Below are positions 28,273 through 37,333 of a stretch of DNA of 64,000 nt, one piece after another. A program made the translations under genes and the position numbers. A model generated the notes under the pieces. It saw only the letters and a list, made by a program, of their open reading frames with translations. It searched no databases and had not been told where the DNA came from. The stretch is from Liberibacter brunswickensis (lineage in GTDB: Bacteria > Pseudomonadota > Alphaproteobacteria > Rhizobiales > Rhizobiaceae). Position 1 is the first letter of the stretch. Every line of letters begins with the position of its first letter. The DNA is taken from assembly GCF_036858155.1 (NCBI RefSeq), contig NZ_JAAEJX010000008.1, positions 1 through 64,000 on the forward strand, in the 5' to 3' direction.

Positions 28273-28911
28273 TTAGAATTTCATTCCTACACCAGCAGAG
28301 AACATATTCTGAACATGATTAACTTCTTTGAAATATTCAGTTAAACGATATTCTATACGACCAGTGATATTATCAGCTAATATAGCCTCAACACCAACAC
28401 CAGCTGTTCCACCTAAAGGATAGCTAGCATTATTTCCTGCTAATTTTCTAACAACGTCTATACCAGCAGTACCATATAACAATACGGAATCTACTACTTC
28501 ATATCCTCCGCGAGCACGCAACGATCCGGATACGCCATTCAAGGTATATGGACGAGCATCAGCTGCGTCTTTAGTTTCAGACTCTACACTAAAAACGTAG
28601 CGAACATCTCCTTCAACACCATAAACTATACCATAATCCTGCATATTATATCCAGCATAAACAGCACCTCCTAAACGGTTTTGATCATGATTTGCTTTTG
28701 AAAAATCTGTGTTATATAACGCACTTAAACCTGCATATGGACCAACAAAGCTCTGATAAGTAACATATCTATTAGTATAAGCAGTTGGAACTTTCCCACG
28801 AGAAGCACTATTATGATGACGATTATATACTACAGCATCAGCAGCATTAACTGAACAGAACGAGGCAAGTGTAATACTAGAAACACCAACAGCTAAAAGG
28901 AATTTTTGCAT
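28273..28911 (-). CDS. Omp25/Omp31-type outer-membrane beta-barrel protein
   Basis: A 212-aa protein from ATG 28909-28911, chosen because GGAGA lies just upstream and a signal peptide then begins at once (MQKFLLAVGVSSITLASF, cleavage near VNA-AD). The mature part has alternating beta-strand pattern, GPYAGLSALYN, YNMQDYGIVYGVEGDVRY and the C-terminal strand ending in aromatic Phe (GVGMKF), as in the Omp25/porin-like family of Rhizobiales. It should sit in the outer membrane and be exposed to the host. It has its own strong terminator, pointing to high expression. Confidence 0.88.
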   Translation of the reverse strand: MQKFLLAVGVSSITLASFCSVNAADAVVYNRHHNSASRGKVPTAYTNRYVTYQSFVGPYAGLSALYNTDFSKANHDQNRLGGAVYAGYNMQDYGIVYGVEGDVRYVFSVESETKDAADARPYTLNGVSGSLRARGGYEVVDSVLLYGTAGIDVVRKLAGNNASYPLGGTAGVGVEAILADNITGRIEYRLTEYFKEVNHVQNMFSAGVGMKF

Positions 28912-28955
28912 TATATTTTCTCCATGATTAAAAAAGCACATCTTCGAAATAAAGC

Positions 28956-28984
28956 GATATACCCTACAAGTCACAAGGACCCAA
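28956..28984 (-). promoter_or_regulatory. Possible promoter of the outer-membrane protein gene
   Basis: On the minus strand TTGGGT (28984-28979) and TATATC (28961-28956) are separated by exactly 17 nt, leaving a leader of about 40 nt before the ATG at 28911. Confidence 0.4.
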
Positions 28985-29532
28985 GACCGTCATAGCTCCC
29001 ATAATTATCTCCAATCGTCAAGAACAAAAGGCAAATACACGATGAAAACTATGAATAAATTATGCATCAAAAACTAATATAATAAACAGGTAAACTATTT
29101 ATTTATATAATTTTCCGAATGTAAAAAATAATAGTTGCAAAAAAGCAACATATATCTCTTAACTTCAAGAAAACCGCCTTTGACGTATAAACTTTCATAA
29201 TAACTCAAATACACTATCACTCGATCATCATTATTTAGTTCATAATGTACATATCACTTCATATTCATTATAAAATAAACATTAATGAAATGTTGTAAAA
29301 ATGTAAATCCCAAAAATATAACTAATATTAACCAATAGTATCTTCATCTTAATATAATGATACATGATAACAAGAAAACTTGATATTTTATTATTATTGT
29401 AAAAATATATATAAGGGTAATAGTATATATTAAAACGAATATTGATTCTTAAATTTTATATTAGATGAGAATATTTGTTCTACTTTTAAATAAAAAATAT
29501 ATCTTATTAAAAATATCGATAAAAAATAAAAT
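28985..29532. other. Intergenic region between divergent omp and uvrC
   Basis: About 550 bp without a gene. A small hairpin GTTGC-AAAAAA-GCAAC is at 29134-29149; read on the minus strand it is followed by TATTATTTTTT, so it resembles a weak terminator with no gene before it. No promoter for uvrC stands out. Confidence 0.45.
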
Positions 29533-31401
29533 ATGAATATTATACAGACACTTAGCAAAGAAATGCCAGAATGCCCAGGAATCTATCAAATGTTAGATGC
29601 TACTGGAAAGGTTTTATATATAGGCAAGGCTTATAATCTTAAAAAACGTATTAAAAATTATATGCAATTGAAAAATCATACGCGAAGAATCATGCATATG
29701 ATTAGTCAAATACAAAATATACAATTTACTATTACTAAAACAGAATCCGAAGCACTTCTTCTAGAAGCAATAATGATCAAACGCTTGAAACCTCGTTTTA
29801 ATATATTATTACGCGATGATAAATCTTTTCCTTATATTCTCATAACAGACGAACATAAAATACCAGCACTGTATAAACACAGAGGTGCTCCAGTATTAAA
29901 AGGTAGTTATTTTGGTCCATTTGCATCTGTAGAAGCCGTAGATAAAACAATCAGTGCCCTTCAGCGTTCTTTTTTTCTTCGCAATTGTTCAGATAGCGTA
30001 TTTGGATGCAGATCAAGACCTTGTCTTCTTTTTCAAATTAAACGCTGTTCTGGACCATGTACTGGAGAAATAAGTTCAGAAGAATATATGGAATTAGTCC
30101 ATAAAACGAAGGAATTTCTTTCTGGTCGTAATAATAATATAAAAGAAGAAATCTCGTTTCAGATGAATCAGGCCTCACTAAAAGAAGACTATGAAACTGC
30201 AATTTTACATCGTGATAGGCTAGTAGCACTTTCAAATATCCAAAATCATAGAGATTTAAATTGTAATACGACGATGGATTATTTCTCAATTTATCATGAT
30301 AGAAACATTGCTTGTATACAAGCTTTCTTTTTTCGCTTTGGACAAAATAGAGGAACCTGTACTTTCTTTTTAAAAACAGATTCCGAATCAACCAATTCAC
30401 AGATTTTGAGTCATTTTCTTAGACAATTTTATGAAGACAAGCCTTGCCCAGAAAATATTTTGTTATCAGAGGAAGCAGATGAAATAACATTACTTGAAAT
30501 ATCTTTGTCTAAAAAATATGGATATAAAATCAAAATTACGATTCCCAAACAAGGCGAAAAAAGAAAAATAATTGAGCAATCCCTCATAAACGCGCGCAAA
30601 TCTCATTCACAAAAACTTAATGAAGAGATATCTACTCAAATAGCCATGAAAGATTTTGCAAAAAAATTTTCATTACCATGTATTCCTAAAAGAATTGAAA
30701 TATATGACAATTCTCATGTTATGGGTTATAGTGCTGTTGGATGTATGGTTGTGGCTGGAGAAAATGGATTTGTACAAAATCAATACCAGAAATTCATTTT
30801 TAATCAAGAAGATATAAAGACACAAGATGATTGTGCTATGATTCGTGTGGTATTAGAAAGGAGATTCTCCTCTTTAATTAAGAATAAAGAAAATTTAACT
30901 TTTAAATATAAAGAATGCGAATATTCCTTTCCTTCTTGGCCTGATGTAGTTATCCTTGATGGAGGGAAAGGACAGTTATCTGCAGCTAATAGCGTATTTA
31001 AAAAATTAAATATTGAAAATCGTATAAAGGTTATCAGCATTGCTAAAGGGAAAAACAGAAATGCTGGGATGGAAAAGTTTTTTGTAGAAAATGGAAGGGA
31101 ACTTATGTTGCACATGCGTGATCCTGTTCTTTATTTTATTCAACGACTTCGTGATGAAGCACATCGTTTCGCTGTTACTGCCCATAGAAAACGTCGTAAA
31201 AAAGCTACTTATAATCCACTTGACGAAATTAATGGTATAGGATCTTTGCGTAAACGTTTACTGCTGCAATCGTTTGGAACGGTTAAAATGATATCTAGAT
31301 CTTCCCCTGAAGTACTTGCATCAATAAAAGGAATTTCAAAAAAAATAGCTTATAAAATTTATAATCATTTCCATAAAAATACTCCGTATAAATCAACGTG
31401 A
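29533..31401 (+). CDS. uvrC: Excinuclease ABC subunit C
   Basis: A 622-aa nuclease that makes both incisions in nucleotide excision repair with UvrA and UvrB. The N-terminal GIY-YIG domain reads PGIYQML and LYIGKA (about 15-35); a UVR-like segment follows near 205-240; the RNase H-like domain carries EIYDNSHVMG and VVILDGGKGQ (catalytic Asp residues), and the C-terminal HhH pair reads INGIGSLRKRLLLQSFG and SIKGISKKIAYKIYNHF. Full length. No good ribosome site is seen before the ATG. pgsA follows by 69 bp, a common rhizobial order. Confidence 0.96.
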   Translation: MNIIQTLSKEMPECPGIYQMLDATGKVLYIGKAYNLKKRIKNYMQLKNHTRRIMHMISQIQNIQFTITKTESEALLLEAIMIKRLKPRFNILLRDDKSFPYILITDEHKIPALYKHRGAPVLKGSYFGPFASVEAVDKTISALQRSFFLRNCSDSVFGCRSRPCLLFQIKRCSGPCTGEISSEEYMELVHKTKEFLSGRNNNIKEEISFQMNQASLKEDYETAILHRDRLVALSNIQNHRDLNCNTTMDYFSIYHDRNIACIQAFFFRFGQNRGTCTFFLKTDSESTNSQILSHFLRQFYEDKPCPENILLSEEADEITLLEISLSKKYGYKIKITIPKQGEKRKIIEQSLINARKSHSQKLNEEISTQIAMKDFAKKFSLPCIPKRIEIYDNSHVMGYSAVGCMVVAGENGFVQNQYQKFIFNQEDIKTQDDCAMIRVVLERRFSSLIKNKENLTFKYKECEYSFPSWPDVVILDGGKGQLSAANSVFKKLNIENRIKVISIAKGKNRNAGMEKFFVENGRELMLHMRDPVLYFIQRLRDEAHRFAVTAHRKRRKKATYNPLDEINGIGSLRKRLLLQSFGTVKMISRSSPEVLASIKGISKKIAYKIYNHFHKNTPYKST

Positions 31402-31470
31402 TATACATAAAGTATTTCCTATCCGATGTCCTTCTTCAGAACCTTTAAAATGATTACTTAAGATAAATAA

Positions 31471-32064
31471 ATGGCTAAACGTTCTTATAATATCCCTAAC
31501 ATGTTGACATATGGCCGTATTTTAGTCGTGCCACTCATAGTATTGTGTTTTTTTGTTCAAGAAATAGGAATCTTTGCGATCCCAAATCTTATGCGATGGA
31601 CAGCTTTATCTTTATTTACCATTGCTTCAATTACAGATTTTTTTGACGGATATCTTGCAAGAATATGGAATCAAACTTCCAATATAGGTCGCATGCTTGA
31701 TCCTATAGCTGATAAGCTACTCATATCATCAGTTCTACTTTTAATGACGGCAGATGGTACAATTAACCGTTACTCAATATGGGCAGCTATAACAATATTA
31801 TGTCGCGAAATTCTAGTATCTGGATTACGAGAGTATCTTGCAGAACTCAAAGTTAGCGTTCCCGTTACACGAATTGCAAGATTTAAGACAGCCATTCAAA
31901 TGATATCTATTGGATTTTTATTAGCAGGACCTTCTTGTAAAGATTTTATACCTTACGTTACCGAAACTGGAATTATCTTACTTTGGATTTCAGCTCTTAT
32001 GACTATTTATAGTGGCCATGATTATTTTCGAGTAGGAATCAAACATATTGATTATGAAGATTAA
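31471..32064 (+). CDS. pgsA: CDP-diacylglycerol-glycerol-3-phosphate 3-phosphatidyltransferase
   Basis: A 197-aa membrane enzyme for the committed step to phosphatidylglycerol and cardiolipin. The CDP-alcohol phosphotransferase motif is complete: D59-G60-x2-A63-R64-x8-G73-x3-D77-x3-D81. About five hydrophobic helices. It follows uvrC on the same strand and is convergent with the helicase gene. Confidence 0.95.
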   Translation: MAKRSYNIPNMLTYGRILVVPLIVLCFFVQEIGIFAIPNLMRWTALSLFTIASITDFFDGYLARIWNQTSNIGRMLDPIADKLLISSVLLLMTADGTINRYSIWAAITILCREILVSGLREYLAELKVSVPVTRIARFKTAIQMISIGFLLAGPSCKDFIPYVTETGIILLWISALMTIYSGHDYFRVGIKHIDYED

Positions 32065-32184
32065 AAATATCACTATTAATTACAGAACCACTATAATAAA
32101 TATTGCGAAATAATATAATCCTTAATAAAGAATATCTTTATCATATTAAATTAAGAAAATTTAAAATAACTTTAGATCTAGTTC

Positions 32185-33897
32185 TTAGCCTTTAAACTTC
32201 TTAAACCTCTTATTTTTCGTACTATCTTGTAAATTTCTAGATGTAAAACTAGAAAATCTATTGTTTTTAAAATCTGGTTTTTCACCATCCAAATATTTTA
32301 ATTGAATACCCCTATCTAATTTTACAGAACGGCGTAAAAGATCCGCACTATCCGCAGCAACTTCAACAAAAGTCTGATCTGGTTGAACACGAATAGCCCC
32401 TATACTATGGCGATTAATACCACTACTACGACATAACATAGGTATTAACCACCTAGCTTCTGCCTTTTGTTTACTTCCCACAGACAAAGAAAACCATGCA
32501 GAGTTTTTAAAGTTATCCCTGGAACTTCTTCCAAATTTTGAATTTCTAGAATCATCTCTAAAACGATCTTTACCAGAACTTAAAGAAACAGATCTTATCT
32601 CTTCTGGAACACAAAGAGCCGCACGATGAATACGCAAAAAACCAGCTGCTATAGTTTCAGAATCGTGTTTCTCCAATAAAATACTGACCATCTTTTTTTC
32701 ATCACCTTTAATAGGATCTGACAGTAATGGACTATGAATAATTCTTTGATAATCACGCTCCACTATTGCCTCCACTGAAGGTGTCTGCCCCCAAACAACA
32801 GAAACATTAGCTTCTTTAAACAAACGTTCAGCGCGACGTTGCATATTTTGAGGAACAACGAAGATACTAATTCCTTTTCGCCCAGCTCGACCTGTACGAC
32901 CACTTCTATGAAGTAGATTATCAGCGTTAGAGGATAATTCAGCGTGAATCACTAGCTCAAGATCTGGTAAATCGATACCACGAGCAGCAACATCTGTCGC
33001 TATACATACACGAGCCCTTCCATCACGCATTACCTGAAGAGCATTAGTACGCTCTTGTTGGCTTAATTCTCCAGACAAGGCAACAACTTGGAACAAGTGA
33101 TCTGCCAATACCTTGGTGAAACGCGATACAGATGCACGAGTAGAACAAAATACTATTGCATTTTTTGCATCATGATACCTCAATATATTAACAATAGCAT
33201 TATCACGATCACTAGACGCTACCAAAACAGCACGATAATCTATATCACTATGTTGTTGGTTATCAGAGACTATATTAACACGTACAGCATCTTTTTGATA
33301 GTTCTTCGCTAATACCGTGATAGCAGGAGAAATAGTAGCAGAAAACATTAACATTCGTTTTTTTTTAGGAGAAGAATCCAATATAAATCCTATATCATCA
33401 CGGAATCCTAGATCAAGCATCTCATCTGCTTCGTCAAGCACTACAGCCTTGAGACGGGACATATTCAAACCTTTACCTCGAATATGATCACATAATCTCC
33501 CTGGCGTTCCGACAACAATATGCGCTCCATTTTGCAAATCCCGACGTTCACGATGTAAGCTAACCCCACCAATACATACAGTAACAACAACTCCTGTTTT
33601 TGCATAAAGCCATTCTAATTCACGCCCTACTTGTAACGCTAATTCTCTGGTAGGAGCGATTGCAAGAGCAAGGGGAGATCCTGCCGGACCAAAACGATCA
33701 TTCCCCTCAAGAAGATTTGAAGCTAAAGATAATCCAAAAGCTACAGTTTTTCCTGAACCAGTTTGAGCAGAAACTAAAATATCCCTTTCTTTTAGATCAG
33801 GATTTAAAACGGCCTCTTGAACTGATGTTAAATTATCATAACCTCGTTCAGAAAGTGCCTCACCTATAACCTTAGGAATATTTTCAAAAATCTTCAT
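32185..33897 (-). CDS. DEAD-box RNA helicase with DbpA-type RNA-binding domain
   Basis: A 570-aa helicase: motif I AQTGSGKT (44-51), Ia PTRELALQV, II DEAD (155-158), III SAT, and VI HRSGRTGRAG. A domain near 465-535 (KAEARWLIPMLCRSSGINRHSIGAI) matches the DbpA/DeaD C-terminal RNA-binding domain, followed by a basic tail (KNKRFKKFKG). Relatives remodel ribosomal RNA or structured mRNA, often in the cold. The gene has a 600-bp upstream gap, which suggests a long leader. GGAAG precedes the ATG. Whether it equals DeaD or DbpA cannot be decided here. Confidence 0.92.
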   Translation of the reverse strand: MKIFENIPKVIGEALSERGYDNLTSVQEAVLNPDLKERDILVSAQTGSGKTVAFGLSLASNLLEGNDRFGPAGSPLALAIAPTRELALQVGRELEWLYAKTGVVVTVCIGGVSLHRERRDLQNGAHIVVGTPGRLCDHIRGKGLNMSRLKAVVLDEADEMLDLGFRDDIGFILDSSPKKKRMLMFSATISPAITVLAKNYQKDAVRVNIVSDNQQHSDIDYRAVLVASSDRDNAIVNILRYHDAKNAIVFCSTRASVSRFTKVLADHLFQVVALSGELSQQERTNALQVMRDGRARVCIATDVAARGIDLPDLELVIHAELSSNADNLLHRSGRTGRAGRKGISIFVVPQNMQRRAERLFKEANVSVVWGQTPSVEAIVERDYQRIIHSPLLSDPIKGDEKKMVSILLEKHDSETIAAGFLRIHRAALCVPEEIRSVSLSSGKDRFRDDSRNSKFGRSSRDNFKNSAWFSLSVGSKQKAEARWLIPMLCRSSGINRHSIGAIRVQPDQTFVEVAADSADLLRRSVKLDRGIQLKYLDGEKPDFKNNRFSSFTSRNLQDSTKNKRFKKFKG

Positions 33898-34499
33898 ATA
33901 GCAATCTTCCAGATTCTAATATCACAGCACTCTAATAATCAATTAATAAAGCAAATATAATCAATTAATAAAGCAAATAAAAATAACAGTCGTTTCAAAT
34001 TTCAAAAGAATATACGAAAGAACATACTAAATACAACAAATATTCCAGATAAATAATACTTTTGTATCATTTAAAATTAGAACCTAACTGACTATAACCG
34101 TCATAGAAAACCAAACGGTCTCACTTCAACAAAAAAAGAGAAGGGAAAAAACAACATAAGTAGTTTATTCCGATAATACAAGTCACAAGAACGATAATCC
34201 TTAAGACAATGAATTGATATAAGGCCAAGAACCTACCTATACCCACTCAAATTACCAAATTAAAGGAGGATTCAACAGAAATAATCTCAACATACGATAA
34301 TCTGCGATAAAAAAGTCAACCACAGTGTCATTTATTATGCTTAGATATATCTCTTTTGTCAATATTATTAAAAAAATATTACACCTATTAAAAAAGACTT
34401 ATTGTTCATTGCGAAGTGACCCTAAAGAACAAATCTAATTTAATAAAAATTATTTTTCATAGAAAAAATACAATTAAGAGCAATATTTATCAAAAATAA
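33898..34499 (-). promoter_or_regulatory. 602-bp upstream region of the DEAD-box helicase gene
   Basis: No ORF or tRNA is seen. The part at 34080-34330 is less AT-rich than other gaps. It contains a purine-rich AAAGGAGG (near 34263) on the plus strand with no start codon in range. Long leaders are common for cold-shock helicases. A GTTC stem (TTGTTC/GAACAA) lies near 34400-34432, just downstream of the aminotransferase on the minus strand, but it is not convincing as a terminator. Confidence 0.35.
33939..33982. repeat. Tandem duplication of a 22-bp unit
   Basis: TCAATTAATAAAGCAAATAT+AA at 33939-33960 is repeated directly at 33961-33982 with one change (21 of 22 identical). It lies about 42-85 nt before the helicase start, in its likely leader or promoter. 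Confidence 0.85.
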
Positions 34500-35702
34500 T
34501 TACTGTAAAGAATAACAGAATCTTTTAATACGCATGCATGCCTCTTTTAAAATAGAATCAGATGTAGCGTAAGAAATACGTATACTTGGACCATAACCAA
34601 AAGCAGAACCATGCACTACAGCAACATGTTCTTCTTCTAACAGTTCATTTACAAAATCTAGATCGTCTTTTATAATATTTCCAGAAGGAGCTCTTTTCCC
34701 AATCAAATCATTAATAGAAGGATATAAATAAAAAGCACCATCAGGGACAATACAACTTATACCTGGAGTTCCTTTCAATTCGGATATGCATAAATCACGA
34801 CGAAATTCAAAAATATTTCTGTTTTTAAAAACAAAATCTTTTGAACCATTAAGGGCTTCAACAGCAGCCCACTGTGCTATAGAACAAGCCCCTGAAGTCT
34901 GCTGTCCTTGCAGAATGGTCATTGAATTAATCAAATCTAACATACCAGCAGCATAACCAATTCTCAAACCTGTCATTGCATATGCCTTAGATACACCATT
35001 AACAACAAGGGTACGCCCATATAAATCTGGCTCAACATTTACAATATTTTTAAACTGACAATTACTATAAATAATATGTTCATAAATATCGTCTGATATA
35101 ATATAAACATGTGGATTTCTAATCAAAACATCTGCTAAAGCTTTTAATATATTTTTAGAATATACCGCACCTGAGGGATTTGAAGGAGAATTTAGAATCA
35201 ACCATTTTGTTTTTCTCGTAATAGCTTTCTCAAGCTCCTCTGGAGAAATTTGAAAATTGTCACTTTGTTGAGTATCAATAAAAACAGGTGTACCCCCACA
35301 AAGCTCTACCATGTCAGGATACGAAACCCAATAAGGCTTAGGTATTAATACTTCATCACCCGCATTAATAGTGGCCATAAGAGCGTTAAAAATTACATGC
35401 TTAGCTCCAGTACCTACTATGATCTGATTTGTATTATAGTTAAGATTATTATCTTTTTTAAATTTTTCAACTATTGCTTCACGAAGATGATGTATACCAG
35501 CCACGGCAGTATACTTTGTCTCGCCTCTCTCCATGGCACGCACTACAGCATACTTAATGTTCTCGGGCATACTAAAGTCTGGCTCCCCTGCCGTAAGGCT
35601 TAATACTTCAATACCCCTAGAGCATAAATCGCGCGCCTTTTGAGATGCAACAATAGTAGCAGAAGGTTTTACACGAAGGAGAATATTAGAAATAAATGTC
35701 AT
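34500..35702 (-). CDS. aspC: Aspartate (class I) aminotransferase
   Basis: A 400-aa PLP enzyme. The NSPSNPSGAVYSKN motif and the Schiff-base Lys in NGVSKAYAMTGLRIGYAAG (about residue 238) are present, along with the C-terminal Arg motif GPSIRISYATS. It belongs to the aspartate/prephenate aminotransferase group typical of rhizobia and links glutamate to aspartate synthesis. AGGA lies before the ATG. It stands downstream of tRNA-Tyr and tRNA-Gly on the same strand. Confidence 0.93.
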   Translation of the reverse strand: MTFISNILLRVKPSATIVASQKARDLCSRGIEVLSLTAGEPDFSMPENIKYAVVRAMERGETKYTAVAGIHHLREAIVEKFKKDNNLNYNTNQIIVGTGAKHVIFNALMATINAGDEVLIPKPYWVSYPDMVELCGGTPVFIDTQQSDNFQISPEELEKAITRKTKWLILNSPSNPSGAVYSKNILKALADVLIRNPHVYIISDDIYEHIIYSNCQFKNIVNVEPDLYGRTLVVNGVSKAYAMTGLRIGYAAGMLDLINSMTILQGQQTSGACSIAQWAAVEALNGSKDFVFKNRNIFEFRRDLCISELKGTPGISCIVPDGAFYLYPSINDLIGKRAPSGNIIKDDLDFVNELLEEEHVAVVHGSAFGYGPSIRISYATSDSILKEACMRIKRFCYSLQ

Positions 35703-35801
35703 ATTTATTTCATTCCTATTATAATCATCATAAATACCAAGAAAAGGAGAAAACGCTATTTATAAATAGAATTCAATCCCCATCCTAGAACAAGAAAACA
35801 C

Positions 35802-35875
35802 TGGAGCGGGTAGCGGGAATCGAACCCGCATACTCAGCTTGGAAGGCTGCTACTCTACCATTGAGTTATACCCGC
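35802..35875 (-). tRNA. tRNA-Gly (anticodon UCC)
   Basis: The minus strand folds as a full cloverleaf: acceptor GCGGGTA paired with TACCCGC, D-arm ACTCAATGGTAGAGT, anticodon arm CAGCCTTCCAAGCTG with anticodon TCC, and T-arm CGGGTTCGATTCCCG. The CCA end is encoded (35804-35802). It lies 19 bp after tRNA-Tyr and is probably co-transcribed with it. Confidence 0.96.
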
Positions 35876-35894
35876 ACATAAAAGAAAAATAATT

Positions 35895-35979
35895 TGGTGG
35901 AGGGAGTCGGATTTGAACCGACGTAGGATAAACCAACGGATTTACAGTCCGCCCCCTTTAACCACTCGGGCATCCCTCC
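35895..35979 (-). tRNA. tRNA-Tyr (anticodon GUA)
   Basis: The minus strand gives a class II tRNA of 82 nt plus encoded CCA. Acceptor GGAGGGA pairs with TCCCTCC; anticodon arm GCGGACTGTAAATCCG holds anticodon GTA; a long variable arm (TTGGTTTATCCTAC region) and T-arm GTCGGTTCAAATCCGAC follow. Confidence 0.96.
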
Positions 35980-36007
35980 TATACAAAATTTTTCGTAATG
36001 CAATATC

Positions 36008-36036
36008 CTTATGACTTCTAAGTTCATAACTGTCAA
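36008..36036 (-). promoter_or_regulatory. Promoter of the tRNA-Tyr/tRNA-Gly unit
   Basis: On the minus strand a perfect -35 TTGACA (36036-36031, preceded by C as in rhizobial CTTGAC) is followed after 17 nt by CATAAG (36013-36008). This would start transcription about 20-25 nt before tRNA-Tyr. Confidence 0.65.
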
Positions 36037-36168
36037 GACAGCATATAAAAATGATCAAATTCTTATTTGTACAACATACAAATATCCACTAAATCCATAC
36101 TAAAATAAATCTATAATATAAAAGTATGCTAGCCTTAGTAAAAAAATAATTTAAAGGAAAATAAAACT

Positions 36169-37017
36169 ATGGACATAATATCAAAAAAAAATCCTGAGAG
36201 CACTTCTTCTCCAAAAGACTCACACTATGCAAAACTGAGAAGAAATTACCGTGATCTAAAAAAAATGAAATCATTCAATAAAAAAGATCAATACTCATCA
36301 CCAAAAGAAAATCTATTCCTATATGGCATTCATACAGTAAAATCGGCACTCAACAATCCTCAAAGGAAAATATTTCAATTACTAGTAACAGAGAATGCTC
36401 TAACACGTTTAGATTGGGATAAAAATTTATCCTATTCGTTTCCTGTTAAGATAGTATCACCAAAAATAATAGACCAATTTGTTGGAAGAGAATCTGCTCA
36501 TCAAGGAATAGCCTTAGAAACATCCCCATTACTACCTCCAGCACTTGACATAATACAAAATAGCCAGTTACTCATCATATTAGATCATGTAAACGACCCT
36601 CATAATATAGGTGCAATATTACGATCAGCTGTCGCATTTGGATGTGATGGTATTATTACAACAAAACGATATAGCCCTACTGAATCAGCTGTACTTGCTA
36701 AATCTGCATCAGGCGCATTCGAGCATATTCCATACATTAGAATTGGCAATCTAACTGATGCTTTAGAAAAAATTCATTCCTGGGGATTCCAAACGATAGG
36801 ACTCTCTTCCGATAGCAAAGAACCATTAGAAAAAGAAATAAAAAAAGGAAAAACAGCTCTTATTTTAGGAGCAGAAGGAAAAGGTTTGCGCAAAAAAACT
36901 CAAGAAACTGCAACTTCTATGGCTCACCTAAATATGCCTGGCATAATAAAATCTCTAAATGTATCAAACGCTGCAGCTGTTGCCCTTTATATAACACAAA
37001 AACAATTTACCACATAA
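36169..37017 (+). CDS. rlmB: 23S rRNA (guanosine-2'-O)-methyltransferase RlmB-like (SpoU/TrmH)
   Basis: A 282-aa SPOUT methyltransferase. An N-terminal substrate-binding domain (about 50-120; FLYGIHTVKSALNN) is followed by the SPOUT motifs: DHVNDPHNIGAILRSAVAFG (motif 1), LILGAEGKGLR (motif 2) and LNVSNAAAVALY (motif 3). RlmB methylates G2251 of 23S rRNA; TrmH-type relatives act on tRNA, and the N-terminal domain favours RlmB. A basic N-terminal extension of about 40 residues is extra. AAAGGAAA precedes the ATG. It is divergent from the tRNA unit. Confidence 0.9.
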   Translation: MDIISKKNPESTSSPKDSHYAKLRRNYRDLKKMKSFNKKDQYSSPKENLFLYGIHTVKSALNNPQRKIFQLLVTENALTRLDWDKNLSYSFPVKIVSPKIIDQFVGRESAHQGIALETSPLLPPALDIIQNSQLLIILDHVNDPHNIGAILRSAVAFGCDGIITTKRYSPTESAVLAKSASGAFEHIPYIRIGNLTDALEKIHSWGFQTIGLSSDSKEPLEKEIKKGKTALILGAEGKGLRKKTQETATSMAHLNMPGIIKSLNVSNAAAVALYITQKQFTT

Positions 37018-37333
37018 AAATATAATTTGTATTCTACATTACTATTATAATTCTTAATATAAATAAGTGTTAATTTATATATTTCTTAAAAATATTTTAA
37101 ATAATTATTTTAAGATCGTTTTATTATCTTATTTATCATATGATTAGGAATATATATAATACACAAATAACAATTGCTAACATTACTAAAAATATAAATT
37201 TTATTTTGTTTAGATTTAAAAAATAATCATGTGAAAGCTTCTTACTACATAAAATAAAGTTTACAACTAAAGAATATAAAAGCTCATAATCAATAATAGA
37301 GTGTATGTATTACAGTTAAAAAGAGAGCATTAT
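37018..37333. other. AT-rich gap before hemA
   Basis: A gap of 316 bp with no gene, tRNA or clear promoter. The only signal is AAGAGAG at 37321-37327, the likely ribosome site of hemA. Confidence 0.55.

Noticed and set aside
32125..32141. Stem ATAAAGA-ATA-TCTTTAT between convergent pgsA and the helicase gene
   Set aside because: Well placed for a two-way terminator, but only 7 A/T-rich pairs and no T-run on either side.
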